This document shows, in pieces, positions 1-10,300 of a DNA stretch of 42,712 nucleotides. A program made the position numbers and the translations under genes. Source of the DNA: Acidimicrobiales bacterium (GTDB taxonomy: Bacteria > Actinomycetota > Acidimicrobiia > Acidimicrobiales > SZUA-35); the NCBI GenBank assembly GCA_020630195.1, contig JAHDBV010000033.1, positions 1 to 42,712 on the forward strand, given 5' to 3'. Positions within the stretch are counted from its first letter, which is position 1, and each line of letters begins with the position of its first letter. The notes under the pieces were generated by a model. It ran no database searches. It was not told where the DNA came from and saw only the letters and a list, made by a program, of their open reading frames with translations.

Positions 1-1592
1 TTCGCGAGGACGTCGTGGATGTAGCCCTCCTGGATGGCCTGCCGCATCGAGTACAAATGGAACGGCACATAAACAGGTGACCCGTCAGCGCCGAGGCCGT
101 CCTTGGTGCCGAACATCTCCAGCGTCCGAGCCTTCGGCGTGGCGGTGAACGCGAAGAAGCTGATGTTCTTCTGTGGGCCACGAGCCTCGACCTGCCTCTC
201 GAGCTCGTCCTGCACCGGATCGGGAACCTCTTCCGCTGACCCGAGATCCTGGAGCTCTTCGGCGGCGAGTGTCGCTTCGTCGGACTGCTGGCGCAGGACG
301 ATGCGCACGTCCTTCGCCGTCTCGCCGGACTGTGAGGAGTGGGCTTCGTCGGCGATGACGGCGTAGCGCCGGTCAGGCAGCGACGAGATCTTCTCGAGCG
401 CGAACGGGAACTTCTGGATCGTGGTGATGATGATCCGGGCTTGCTCGCCTTCGAGCGCGTCGGCGAGCTGCTGAGAGTTCTCGTCGATCTTCTGGACCAC
501 GCCAGCGACCTTCTCGAATTGGCCGACCGTCTCCTGCATCTGCCTGTCGAGCACCTGCCGGTCGGTGATCACGATGACCTTGTCGAAGACCTTCGCGTCC
601 TCGGCATCGTGAAGCGTCGAGAGCCGATGAGCGAGCCACGCGATCGTGTTCGACTTGCCCGAGCCAGCCGAGTGCTGGACCAGGTAGTTGTGCCCGGCAC
701 CGTTCTCGCGGGCGTGACCGGCGATCTGGAGCACGGCATCCCACTGGTGGAACCGCGGGAAGATGACCGCACCGTCCCGCTTCTTCCCCTTCGCCGTCGG
801 CTCGACATGGACGAACCGGCTGAGAATGTCGAGCAGCGCGTCGCGCTCCCAGACCTGCTCCCACAGATACGACGTGCGATGACCATTCGGGTTGTCCGGA
901 TTGCCAGCACCGTCGTTGCGGCCGAGGTTGTAGTGGAACCAACGGGTCCGCTTGCCGGCGAGCCGAGTGGTCATCCATGCCACCTCGGTATCGACAGCGA
1001 AGTGGACGACGGCTCGCTTGCCGAGCGTCGTGTTCGAAGGGTCTCGGTCAGTCTCGTACTGGGACTTCGCGTTCTCAGCGGTCTGGCCGGTGAGGTGCGT
1101 CTTCAGCTCAGCCGTCACCACCGGGACACCGTTGACGAACAGGCACAGGTCGAGCGTCTTGTTCCCTGCAGTCTCGTACGGAAGCTGCCGGGTGACGGTG
1201 AGCCGATTGGCGGCGTACCGCTCCAGAGTCTCAGCATTGAGCGACGTCGACGGCTTGAAGTAAGCGAGCCGGATGTTGACCCCGAGGTCATCGACACCCT
1301 GACGAAGCACCTCGACCGTGCCCCGCTCATCGACCACCTTCGCAACACGATTCGCGAACTGCCGCTGCGCCTCGTCCGGATCGCCGCCGTACCGGCTGAC
1401 CAGCTCCGCCCACGCCTCAGCCTGCGTCGCGCCGACGAAGGCAAAAAGCTCAGCAGTGTCGAGCCCACGCATAGGATCGAAGTCACGCGGGTCACCCTGT
1501 GCTGTCCCGATCTTCGCAGCGACATAGCCGCTGTCGGCGACCAGTGACTCGCAGATCTGCGACTCGAAGTCGAACTCCTTCGGACCAGCCAT
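1..1592 (-). CDS. hsdR: Type I restriction enzyme R subunit, HsdR (3' part beyond window)
   Basis: This is the restriction subunit of a type I system, which cuts DNA after ATP-driven translocation. About 530 N-terminal residues are visible and the reading frame stays open to the left edge. Around residues 146-165 there is a PD-(D/E)xK nuclease core, with an Asp in LDLCLF and the motif TAELK. A Walker A motif, SAGSGKS, lies near residue 307. A DEAH box (ADEAHSSQSG) lies near residue 414, followed by the helicase motif FAFTATPKA. The ATG shares its A with the TGA of hsdS, so the two genes are translationally coupled. The second RecA lobe and the C-terminal HsdM-contact region lie outside the window, so intactness cannot be judged. 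Confidence 0.95.
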   Translation of the reverse strand, partial: MAGPKEFDFESQICESLVADSGYVAAKIGTAQGDPRDFDPMRGLDTAELFAFVGATQAEAWAELVSRYGGDPDEAQRQFANRVAKVVDERGTVEVLRQGVDDLGVNIRLAYFKPSTSLNAETLERYAANRLTVTRQLPYETAGNKTLDLCLFVNGVPVVTAELKTHLTGQTAENAKSQYETDRDPSNTTLGKRAVVHFAVDTEVAWMTTRLAGKRTRWFHYNLGRNDGAGNPDNPNGHRTSYLWEQVWERDALLDILSRFVHVEPTAKGKKRDGAVIFPRFHQWDAVLQIAGHARENGAGHNYLVQHSAGSGKSNTIAWLAHRLSTLHDAEDAKVFDKVIVITDRQVLDRQMQETVGQFEKVAGVVQKIDENSQQLADALEGEQARIIITTIQKFPFALEKISSLPDRRYAVIADEAHSSQSGETAKDVRIVLRQQSDEATLAAEELQDLGSAEEVPDPVQDELERQVEARGPQKNISFFAFTATPKARTLEMFGTKDGLGADGSPVYVPFHLYSMRQAIQEGYIHDVLA

Positions 1593-2749
1593 CACACAGC
1601 TCCTGTGGTCGACAACTCGCCGGTCACAGCCGCTGTAACCAACGTCTGTCGGCGCTCCAGGAGAAGCTCGACTTGCCTGGCAGTAAGCAATTGGAGTCGC
1701 CGCTTCCGGTCCTCCGCTGCGGAGAGTTCAGAGGCGATCCGACGTTGAGCCTCCAGATCGGGCAGAACGACGGGCAGCGCCTTGAGCCGGTCGGCCTTGA
1801 TCCCTAGAGCCGTCGACCCCGTCGCATTCGCAAGGAGCGCGTTCCGAAATCGACTTGTACGGAGCGAGTAGCTGAGAAATGAGCCGTCGGCGAGTGCCGG
1901 TCGCGGCTTCAAGAGAATCACTCGTTGGGCCAAGCCGATCCTCGGATCTACCACCTGCGCGACTTCGCCGAGGGGCGCCTCGGTCGTCATGACGACATCA
2001 CCAGCTTCGGGCCACCCCCGACGCATCCACGATGCGTACACATCTACGGATAGGAATTGCGGGTCTAGCTCATGCGCAATGGACCCGTTCTTGATGTGCG
2101 ACGCTGTAATCAGCGGGACGCCGGCTGCTGATTTCTCTGGCGTCTTTCCTCGGTAGTCGACAAACACGGCGGCGCGCCTGAGTCGGTGCTCCGGGCCCTT
2201 CACTCTCTCGTCGAGGCGAGCTTCCCATCGATTCTCAAGCAACTGGATGAGTTGCTGCTTCTTGGCGATGAGGGCGTCGATGCGGGCGGTCTCGGCGTCC
2301 AGGTAGGCCGCTATTGCCCGCTGCTCGGTGACTGCCGGGAGTCGAACGGCGAACTCGCTGAGCTTCTCCCAGCTCGTTCGCGGCATCTTGGTGCCTTCGG
2401 ACGTGGCTATCGACCACTCGACGAACGCAGCCGATCGAGTCACGTAGCCGAGAAACCGTGAGTCGGTCCCTGCGTTAGCTCTTATGCAGATGAGCTCCGT
2501 CGACGCAGCCATTGGCTGTTCGACCAAGAGCCCTTTGGCCAGGTAAGGCCTGAGCTTCCCGAACAAGACGTCCCCCGGTTCTACGGCGGCGACGCCGCTC
2601 TGTCCGGCGACCGCGGTGGGTAGTTCGGTGTCCGGAAGCAAACCACCGGTCCAGCTGCCAAGGTGCTCTAGCGCCACAAGGGACCGGGACTCGTGTAGTT
2701 CGTCGCTGTGGAAGGTGGCCAGACGCTTCAGCGCAACAACCGGGGTCAC
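1592..2749 (-). CDS. hsdS: Type I restriction-modification specificity subunit, HsdS
   Basis: This is the target-recognition subunit shared by the methylase and nuclease complexes. The protein has 385 residues, a normal length. It shows the expected two half-repeats, each a variable target recognition domain followed by a conserved helix. The first helix region contains LPAVTEQRAIAAYLDAETAR near residue 140. The second contains LPDLEAQRRIASELSAAEDR near residue 335. The start is GTG, overlapping the hsdM stop as GTGA, and the stop overlaps the hsdR start. The recognition sequence cannot be predicted by eye. Family assignment is firm because of the repeat layout and the flanking hsdM and hsdR. 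Confidence 0.94.
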   Translation of the reverse strand: MTPVVALKRLATFHSDELHESRSLVALEHLGSWTGGLLPDTELPTAVAGQSGVAAVEPGDVLFGKLRPYLAKGLLVEQPMAASTELICIRANAGTDSRFLGYVTRSAAFVEWSIATSEGTKMPRTSWEKLSEFAVRLPAVTEQRAIAAYLDAETARIDALIAKKQQLIQLLENRWEARLDERVKGPEHRLRRAAVFVDYRGKTPEKSAAGVPLITASHIKNGSIAHELDPQFLSVDVYASWMRRGWPEAGDVVMTTEAPLGEVAQVVDPRIGLAQRVILLKPRPALADGSFLSYSLRTSRFRNALLANATGSTALGIKADRLKALPVVLPDLEAQRRIASELSAAEDRKRRLQLLTARQVELLLERRQTLVTAAVTGELSTTGAV

Positions 2750-4794
2750 GTTCCAACCTCAGCCAGCAAGTCCCGGATCTCCGCCTCGAGTGCGCCGATC
2801 TCAGCGTCGATCTCGGCGAGTGGTCGCGGGGGTGTGTAGACGTAGAAGTGGCGGGTGAGCGGGATCTCGTAGCCGATCTTCGTCTTGTCGTGATTGACCC
2901 AAGCATCGGCGACGTAAGGGCGCACCTCGGCTTCGACGTACTGCTCGACCTCCGCGACGAAGGTGTCGCTCGCAAGTCGTTCGGACGGGTCGGGCTCGAA
3001 CCGGAGGGAACCCGCGGGGAGCGGCACGTTCTCGTTGTCGCGGAGGTCACTGTCTGGTTCGGGGTTGCCCTTCCGGTCGGCGATGACGGCGGCTTGTGGG
3101 TCGCGGATAGCGAACTCCTCGACGATTGCGTTCTCGAGTGGCTTGCCCTTCACGCCGGCACGCTGCATTGACGCCTTGGCCGAGTTCCGAAGGTCGACGT
3201 CCGAGTCATAGGTTGAACCGACCAGAGGTTCGAGATCATCGAGAATCGTCGCCTGCGCAGGCTGGTCGAGCTTGGCGAACTTCTTGTCGACCTTGAGCGC
3301 TTCGATTCTGTCGTGGGTGACTTCCCAGCGGAGGCGGAGGGGTCGTTCGACGGTGATGCGGAGGAAGCCGAAGGCTTCGTTGGGGAAGATCTTGCAGCCG
3401 ATCTGCTTCGATTCGTCCGCGGGGTCGGCAACACGCTCCTCGAAGTTGCCGTAGGTGCGGACGATCTCGTCGATGTCGGCGCTCGAGATCTCCTTGCGTT
3501 TCTCGCCGAGGCTCTTGCGCATCTTGACGAACATGTCGCGGGCGTCGATGAGCTGGACCTTGCCCTTGCGTTGCGGGCTCTTGCGGTTGGTGATGATCCA
3601 GAAGTACGTGGAGATGCCAGTGTTGTAGAACAGCTGGTCTGGGAGGGCGACGACGGCTTCGAGCCGGTCGTTCTCGATGATCCATCGCCGGATCTCCGAC
3701 TCCCCACTCCCAGCAGCGCCCGTGAACAGCGGGCTGCCGTTGAACACGATCGCCAGCCTCGAGCCGCCCTCCTCGGGGCGCTTCATCTTCGAGATCATGT
3801 GCTGCAGGAACAGGAAGCTGCCGTCGTTCTTGCGCGGCAGACCGGCGCCGAACCGGCCAGCGAAGCCCATCGTTTCGTGCTCGGTGGTGACCTCGTCTTT
3901 GACCTTGCCCCAATCGACACCGAACGGCGGGTTGGCGAGGAGGTAGTCGAAGGTCTTGCCGGTGTGGCCGTCTTCGGAGAACGAGTTCCCGAAGGCGATG
4001 TTCTCGGCGTCCTGGCCCTTGAGCATCATGTCGGAGCGGCAGGTCGCGTAGGTCTCGGGGTTGAGCTCCTGGCCGAAGACCTTCAACTCGGCTTGGGGGT
4101 TGAGCTGGCGGAGGTGGTCCTCGGCGACGCTCAACATGCCGCCGGTGCCGCAGGCGGGGTCGAACATCGTCTTCACGATCCCCGGTTTGGCGAGCAGGTC
4201 GTCGTCGTCGATGAACAACAGGTTCACCATCAGCCGGATCACCTCACGGGGGGTGAAGTGCTCACCAGCGGTCTCGTTCGACAGCTCGGAGAACCGGCGG
4301 ATGAGTTCCTCGTAGAGGTAGCCCATCTCGAGGTTGGAGACCGTGTCGGGGTGGAGGTCGATGTCGGCGAACTTCGAGACGACGAGGTAGAGCAGGTTGG
4401 CCTTGTCGAGGCGGGTGACCTGGGCTTCGAGGTCGAAGTGTTCGAGGATGTCGCGGATCTGGGGGCTGAACCCGGCGATGTAGGCCCGCAGGTTCGCTGC
4501 GATGTGGTCGGTGTCGTCGAGGAGTTTCGGGATGTCGTACTTCGACGTGTTCCAGACCTTCCCCTCACCGGTCAGCCGATCGAGGACGGGGCCGTGGTTC
4601 TCGATCCCCGCCGCCTTGGTCTGCTCGTACTTGGCGAGCATGTCGTCCTTGACCGGTGCGATCACGCAGTCGAGGCGGCGGAGGACGGTGAACGGCAGGA
4701 TCACCCGTCCGTATTCGGACTGCTTGTAATCGCCCCGCAGCAGGTCGGCGACCGACCAGATGAACGCGGCGTGGTTGTTGATGTCGTTGCTCAT
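2746..4794 (-). CDS. hsdM: Type I restriction-modification methyltransferase subunit, HsdM
   Basis: This is an N6-adenine DNA methyltransferase that protects host sites and forms M2S1 with HsdS. The SAM-binding motif FDPACGTGGML lies near residue 210. The catalytic motif NPPFG lies near residue 285, and the conserved EHFTPREVI stretch near residue 180. The N-terminal helical HsdM_N domain is present (FIWSVADLLRGDYKQSEYG). With the ATG at 4794 the protein has 682 residues. An in-frame GTG at 4815 would add seven residues, so the start is uncertain by that amount. It is the first gene of the operon hsdM-hsdS-hsdR. The C-terminal extension of roughly 150 residues beyond the catalytic domain is typical of the larger HsdM branch. 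Confidence 0.95.
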   Translation of the reverse strand: MSNDINNHAAFIWSVADLLRGDYKQSEYGRVILPFTVLRRLDCVIAPVKDDMLAKYEQTKAAGIENHGPVLDRLTGEGKVWNTSKYDIPKLLDDTDHIAANLRAYIAGFSPQIRDILEHFDLEAQVTRLDKANLLYLVVSKFADIDLHPDTVSNLEMGYLYEELIRRFSELSNETAGEHFTPREVIRLMVNLLFIDDDDLLAKPGIVKTMFDPACGTGGMLSVAEDHLRQLNPQAELKVFGQELNPETYATCRSDMMLKGQDAENIAFGNSFSEDGHTGKTFDYLLANPPFGVDWGKVKDEVTTEHETMGFAGRFGAGLPRKNDGSFLFLQHMISKMKRPEEGGSRLAIVFNGSPLFTGAAGSGESEIRRWIIENDRLEAVVALPDQLFYNTGISTYFWIITNRKSPQRKGKVQLIDARDMFVKMRKSLGEKRKEISSADIDEIVRTYGNFEERVADPADESKQIGCKIFPNEAFGFLRITVERPLRLRWEVTHDRIEALKVDKKFAKLDQPAQATILDDLEPLVGSTYDSDVDLRNSAKASMQRAGVKGKPLENAIVEEFAIRDPQAAVIADRKGNPEPDSDLRDNENVPLPAGSLRFEPDPSERLASDTFVAEVEQYVEAEVRPYVADAWVNHDKTKIGYEIPLTRHFYVYTPPRPLAEIDAEIGALEAEIRDLLAEVGT

Positions 4795-4886
4795 GAGCAC
4801 CCCCGGCTCCGACACTCCAGCACACTTCCACGGTGCGGTCGCTTCTAGGCCGTTTGAATTCCGGTGCCGTAGTCCGATAGGCCTAC

Positions 4887-5792
4887 ATGACGAACTCAGC
4901 GGCTCGGGTGGCCGCCTCCCAGGCAGTCGAAAACAGCACCGCCGTCAACGAGCTCCTTGCGAGGACGCTCTCGCTGCTTGGAGTGAGCTCTTGGTTCCCG
5001 TCGATCGCAGCCACGGTTGGCGTGGTCTTCCTTCATGACCTCCACCAAAGCGATGACTTTGGCGTATACGGAGCTGCGGAGACACTGGCCGGGAGCGAAT
5101 GGCAGCGGTGGGTCGGGATCGCCCTTGCAGTCGTCCTCGTCAACGTTGTCACGCAACCATTCCAGTACTCCATGATCCGAGCAATGGAGGGATATTGGGC
5201 TCCCAACCGTGCGACGCGGGCTGCCTCTCGGGCGCTGGTGAATCGGCACGTGAGGAAGAGGGCTGGGCTCAACAAGCGACGGCTGCAGCTCGCCAGGAAA
5301 CGCGATGGCGAAACTGGCAAGGCGTCGCCGAGTCTGGAGCGCGACCTCGAAGCCGTGAGGCGCTCGTTCTTCGACTACCCAAAGCAAGAACGGGTGATGC
5401 CAACTCGTCTCGGCAACGTTCTTCGCTCGTTCGAGGACCGAGCGTCAACCGTGGCTGGTGTGCCGATGGAAACGTGGATCGGCCACGTCATCGCGACGAG
5501 CCCCGATCGGATCGTGAAGGAACACGACATGCATCGACTTCGACTCGACATGTACGTCCACCTCTTCTTCGTTTGGTTGACCGGCTTGATTGCCGCGGTG
5601 GCTCTCGTCGTTGTGGCGGTTGCCGGTGAGCTCGCGCTCAACGAGGTGTGGGTCGACGCCGTGGTGCTGGTGGCGCTCCTGACGACGCTGGGTCTGGTTG
5701 CTCGATCAGCGGCGTTGCGATCGACGGCTGCCTACGGGTCCGCGCTTGTTTCGTTGGCGACGGACTTCACGAGTCGGGAGCCCGGCGACTGA
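4887..5792 (+). CDS. Multi-pass membrane protein of unknown function in the defence island
   Basis: The protein has 301 residues and four likely membrane segments: near 30-50 (weak), 77-95 (GIALAVVLVNVV), 228-247 (FFVWLTGLIAAVALVVVAVA) and 257-275 (VDAVVLVALLTTLGLVA). A basic, charged stretch between the second and third segments, residues 100-200, is probably cytoplasmic and includes PTRLGNVLRSFEDRAS near 172. I have the impression that this PTRLGN signature recurs in uncharacterised bacterial membrane proteins, but I cannot name the family. The gene faces away from hsdM, with 92 bases between the two starts, and sits between the type I and type IV restriction genes. That makes a defence link possible but unproven. 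There is no clear ribosome binding site. The 8-base palindrome TAGGCCTA lies directly upstream of the ATG. Confidence 0.8.
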   Translation: MTNSAARVAASQAVENSTAVNELLARTLSLLGVSSWFPSIAATVGVVFLHDLHQSDDFGVYGAAETLAGSEWQRWVGIALAVVLVNVVTQPFQYSMIRAMEGYWAPNRATRAASRALVNRHVRKRAGLNKRRLQLARKRDGETGKASPSLERDLEAVRRSFFDYPKQERVMPTRLGNVLRSFEDRASTVAGVPMETWIGHVIATSPDRIVKEHDMHRLRLDMYVHLFFVWLTGLIAAVALVVVAVAGELALNEVWVDAVVLVALLTTLGLVARSAALRSTAAYGSALVSLATDFTSREPGD

Positions 5793-5798
5793 ACGTCG

Positions 5799-6017
5799 CT
5801 ATGGGAGCGGGGGCTCGTCCACCTGCATCTCAACCCCGTGGAGCTCGCACTCCGGCGCATCACCGCGCTCATGCACAGAGATGCCGCAGCCCGGCTCGGG
5901 GCAAACCCATCGCACGAGCGGGAGAGCGCCGTCTCCTGCCATGCGGTACGACGGTGCGTAGCCGCGCTCGTCGGCAGCTGACAACAGTCGGCGAAGAAGA
6001 TCTAGCGGACCGTGCAC
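5799..6017 (-). CDS. Possible small zinc-ribbon protein downstream of mcrC
   Basis: This is a 72-residue frame with a GTG start, 24 bases after the mcrC stop on the same strand. The C-terminal half shows WVCPEPGCG, then PECELHGVEM, a Cys-x4-Cys and Cys-x2-His arrangement like a small zinc ribbon. The N-terminal part is an amphipathic helix (LDLLRRLLSAADERG). It could be a third gene of the mcrBC operon or an unrelated small protein. No ribosome binding site stands out, and the frame could be chance in this GC-rich DNA. The spaced Cys and His residues are the main reason to keep it. Confidence 0.5.
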   Translation of the reverse strand: MHGPLDLLRRLLSAADERGYAPSYRMAGDGALPLVRWVCPEPGCGISVHERGDAPECELHGVEMQVDEPPLP

Positions 6018-6041
6018 CAGCGCAAGCTAGCCCAAACATGT

Positions 6042-7367
6042 TCAACGACGTGTCGTTGCTCGAGGCCGCTCGCCCGCAGTCGGATTGGTTCCTCCAAGAA
6101 CGGTCTCGATCTCAGCGCGAAGATCGGCGAGGGCCCGTGCCCACGCCGAACGGTCAGCCCGTGCCTCGAGCATCGAGGGCAACGGAATCGCCAGGCCCGA
6201 GATCTTGGCCGCAGCGGGCTGATCGGGGCGTGCGATCTCGAGTTCAGGGCGAATCTTTGGGGCGACCGCCGGGTAAATGATCGCCGCCCGAGGGTCGGCT
6301 GGGTCGCACAAGCTGTAGGCGTAGAGGAACGTCTGGTAGACGTCGGCCGTCGACAGCTTCTTGCCCTCGTAGAGCTTGTACTTGCAGTCGAGTGGGACGA
6401 CCTCATCGCCGTTGCTGAGCACGATGTCGGGGATGATCGACGTGTACGTCCGCTTCGTGTCGGCCCGGCGAATGACCGAGCCGTGTGCTCGGCTCGGGGT
6501 CACCCGCCACGGCGATCCCTCGAACGCCTCTGCGACCATCTTGGCGACGAAGGCTTCGAAGATGTCGTTCATGTTGAGGAGGAACGAGAACGAGCGAGTC
6601 TTGCCACCGCGGTAGACGTCGTCGATGCCCGATCGGTCGATCAGCACGAGGCTGAGTTCGTGCGCCGTTCGGTAGCGCTCGTTTCGGCGGGTGTAGGAGT
6701 GGCGGTCGAGGTAGAAGCCGGCGTCGTGAGGCCCAGTGCTCGTGATGGCTGCCAGGTGTTGCTCGATGCGTCGCAGTCGACGCCTCGTCGCGGGCGACTG
6801 GCAGAGGCGCGAGCCGGCGGCGACGCCGGCGGCCAGGAACTGGTTGTCGAACACGTCAGCGTTGAACTCGTCAAAGCGGCACTCCAACGTATCGAGCTGG
6901 CCGAATCGGCGAGTCGCCTGCTCCCGGAATCGGAGCGAGCCGCGGAGCGCTGGAAGCGAGTCCTCCTCGGTCGTGTAGTCGTGTATCAAGCCGTCGAGGA
7001 GGAGCGACTCCGCCTCGGACGCTAGGAGCTGGCAGATCAGGTCGAGCAGGCCCTCACGCTCAGCATCGAGCCGTCGCTCGATCTTCGAGGTGCGCAGACG
7101 CTGTAGACCGCCGGCGTATTCGATCATCCGGACGAGGTTGAGTTCGTCGCCGGCCAGCTTCGGTCGGACGTGAATGGTGGCGTTGCTCAGAACAACCACG
7201 CCGACCCAGCTCGACGCTCGCACTTCGAGCTTCCCGTTGTGTAACCAGCGCAGCTCGAGCTTCTTCTCGAAGTCAGCGTTGAGCTCGTCTGCGAGGCGCA
7301 AATCCTCGACGGACGGCTCGCCCAAGTCGAAGGTTCTCGACTGGTACTCCGACAGCTCGCACAACAT
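6042..7367 (-). CDS. mcrC: McrC family subunit of a type IV (modification-dependent) restriction system
   Basis: McrC pairs with McrB, stimulates its GTPase and supplies the nuclease that cuts modified DNA. The protein has 441 residues, somewhat longer than the E. coli K-12 form. The N-terminal half carries the McrC adaptor fold (the region around ATIHVRPKLAGDELNLVRMI). The C-terminal half carries a PD-(D/E)xK core near residues 312-330, with PDIV followed by PLDCKYK, so D, D and K are all present. The ATG lies two bases after the mcrB stop, which implies coupled translation. The last 25 residues are basic and probably disordered. Assignment rests on the catalytic motif, the length and the mcrB partner. 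Confidence 0.92.
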   Translation of the reverse strand: MLCELSEYQSRTFDLGEPSVEDLRLADELNADFEKKLELRWLHNGKLEVRASSWVGVVVLSNATIHVRPKLAGDELNLVRMIEYAGGLQRLRTSKIERRLDAEREGLLDLICQLLASEAESLLLDGLIHDYTTEEDSLPALRGSLRFREQATRRFGQLDTLECRFDEFNADVFDNQFLAAGVAAGSRLCQSPATRRRLRRIEQHLAAITSTGPHDAGFYLDRHSYTRRNERYRTAHELSLVLIDRSGIDDVYRGGKTRSFSFLLNMNDIFEAFVAKMVAEAFEGSPWRVTPSRAHGSVIRRADTKRTYTSIIPDIVLSNGDEVVPLDCKYKLYEGKKLSTADVYQTFLYAYSLCDPADPRAAIIYPAVAPKIRPELEIARPDQPAAAKISGLAIPLPSMLEARADRSAWARALADLRAEIETVLGGTNPTAGERPRATTRR

Positions 7368-7369
7368 GG

Positions 7370-10300
7370 TCAGGCAGCGGTCAGGTGCTTGGCGAGCGCT
7401 TCGACCAGGCGCTCAGGATCGTCGATCATCTCGAGGTTCGGGAGCTGCCGCTCCTCGTTGATGACCTCGGGTCCGAGGAGTTCGGCCAAGTCGTTGTAGT
7501 TGCCGTAGGTGTACTCCTGCAGCAGAGGCAGCAGCTCGTACTTGAAGGCCAACGCGAACTCGGCGGCTGACGCCACGGGGGCGCCCTCGCTCATCAGAAC
7601 GGCGTGGCCGACCTGCTTCTCCCGGCCAATGATCGAACGGATCTTCTCGTTGAGCCGATCGAGGAACTCATCGAGCGCGAGTGGGCCGACCTTCGACGAC
7701 AAGAGCTCGTGGTCGGGCATCAGCTCGACGAACGCGAATCGTCGGCGAAGGGCCGCATCGAGCACGTGCACTGACCGGTCGGCCGTATTCATCGTGGCGA
7801 TGATGTGGACGTTCGGCGGGACGTGGAATGGCTCACCCGACTGCGGGAGGGTGAGCGGCATACCCCGCTTGTCCTTCTCGATGAGCGTGATGAGTTCGCC
7901 GAAGATCTTGGGGACGTTCCCGCGGTTGATCTCGTCGATCATGATCACGTACGGATTGTCCGGGTCGGCCGCCGCTGCACGACAGACCTTCTTGAAGATG
8001 CCGTCGCGCATCGTGAGCTCGAGCCCGCCGTTGCCGGATTCTGTGGGCTTGTAGCCCTCGATGAAGTCCTCGTAGGCGTACGTCGGATGGAAGGTGACCC
8101 GAGTCAGGCGAGCGACGCCCGTGTTTGCCGAGCCTGACTCGGTGTCCAGGCCGGCGAGCTGGCGGAGTCTCGCCGCCTCGTGCGGTTCAAGGCGGAACAG
8201 CGTGCCCTGCATGCGATGGGTGAGGGGCTCCGAAGCAGCCATGATCGGGTCCGCGTTGAGCTCTTCCCAAGACACGGATCGGGGAGGTCTGACGCCGGCC
8301 TCAATGTCGATCTGTTTCCGGTCGCGATCGTTCGTATAGAGGGCTCTCGAGATGCGAGCCGTCGCAACGAACTTTTTGACGGGCGTCGCTTCGTAGCCAA
8401 AAACCTCGTCGCCCGACTGCAACTCGTCGAAGTTGCGCTGGAGCCGTCCGTAGTCGAAGTCCTCCCAGCCTTTCTCGAAGAGCTCGTCAAAGCTCCAATA
8501 GCTCGGGTTGGCGACGACGACCCACGAGGGCCGCTCGTCTGACGTCGCTGCCGTCAGTAGCTCGGCCTCGTGCCCTTGAAGATCCGTCGCCGGCCCGAAT
8601 GCACGAGCCGCCTCGGGCACGGCCGAGCCGCCGCCGAGTAGCCAGGCCGCATGTCGTCGGGCTGAGTACGTCTTCCCGGTACCGGGCGGGCCGTAGAAGA
8701 TGATCTGGCCGGTCCGATTGAGCAGCCGCTCGGCCTCCCGGTGCAGCGCAGGCACCTGGGGCAGGGGAGCGGCGACAGGCTCGTGTCCGCGAGCGGCGGC
8801 CTGCTGTCGGATGAGCCGGTGATAGTCGTCGGGCTTGATCTCAACGAGGGTTGGCCGCCAGGCGGCCCCGAAGTCGACGTCGCGAGGTGTGGTGTCGAAC
8901 CAGTTGACCTCGACGGTGTGGCGGTAGTCGGTGAGCTCAGCGTCGAAGCGGTACCCGCCGGTCACGCGGCCGATGCCGACGACCTTCTTCGTCCCCTGGT
9001 TGGCGACGACAATGTCGCCCTCCTCGAGGTCCCGGAAGGTGCGGAGCGCTCTGATCGCCTTCGTCGTCGTCGACTTGTTGTCGTCCGGGTAGTGGGCCGA
9101 GTAGTGGGCCCGGAGCTCGTCGTCGTTCTCGAACTGGGACAGATCCCCGGTCCCGGGCCAACCGAGCCGGATCTGGCCACTTGCCAGGCACTCCGCCCAA
9201 AGCCGAGCATCCTCACCCGGTGCGATCTTCACAATGGTGTGACCTGGGTTCGGGTCGGTCCACCAGTAGAGAAAGTGCATCATCTCGAGGGTCTGCCAAC
9301 CCTCGAACTCTGGCATCGCCGCGAGCGTCTCGAAGACGAGGCGGTTCTTCGCCATCCGGCCCTTCTTGGCCGCCTCGACGCCGAAGATGCTGAGCCAGAA
9401 GTCGAGATGGCTCTCGCTGTAGATCGGCATCAGCTGGTCGGGGAAGTACATCCAGGCGACCTTCGTGCGAACCGACGGCGCCGCCCAAAGGGCGTCGATC
9501 TCATCGATGCTCTCGAAGTCGCCCTCGGCTGCTCGCTCGATGAGTTGCTGGTAGCCGGTACGAATTTCGGACCAGGCGGTCACGTCGTCGCCGTACTTCT
9601 CGTAGTCGAACTTGAAGGCGTCCCGGTCGGAGCTGAAGTAGATCAGATGCTTGTTCGCTGATCCACCCCCGATCGAGCCGCAGTCGGTCGCAACGAACTC
9701 AAGCTGGTAGCTGACTCCGGCCTTGGACTCGGGCAAACCGAGTGCGTATTGCTCGAGCGAGAGGTCGGCCCACGCCGAGGTTGGAAAGCGCTCGACGAAG
9801 TCGTTTCGCTGGTCGGCCGCCAGCTGCAGTCGCTCGGCGGCCTCGGATCGGTCGTAGTCGGCGAGTGCCGTCGCGAGATCGAGAGACTTGGTCATAAGGC
9901 GGCTTCTCCGAAGCGTGGTGACTGCGTTGACGAGCGCTCGTGGCCAATCGGTGCTTGGTTCCCAAGAGGTCGTTGCGTAGAGCAGGCCCTGAGCGTGCAG
10001 CGGGCTTTGGACATCGACGCCAGCGCTCACGGCGGCGGCCTGGAACTCGTCGAACATCGCAACGGCATCGAAGTAGTCGTCGACGTCCGACTCGGGGTCC
10101 GACTGCCACCCGGTGAGCTTCCTGACGTTGGCGACCGCCTGCGACCGGTAGATCGGCGTCTGCTCTGGTTCGCCCCGACCCATCAGCATGAAGGATCCGA
10201 GCGAGAGGCGAGTGCCGCGTCCTGACGCAACCTCGTTGGGCAGATGGTTGAGATAGCGCTCCAGAGCCTCGCGATGAGTCACCGACGAGTCGAAGGCGGC

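Noticed and set aside
339-1547. Plus-strand frame of about 400 codons opposite hsdR
   Set aside because: Antisense of the HsdR nuclease and helicase motifs, with no motif of its own.
3313-4848. Long plus-strand frame opposite hsdM
   Set aside because: Composition is Val/Glu/Asp/Leu mirror-image of hsdM, without any recognisable motif, and hsdM is certain.
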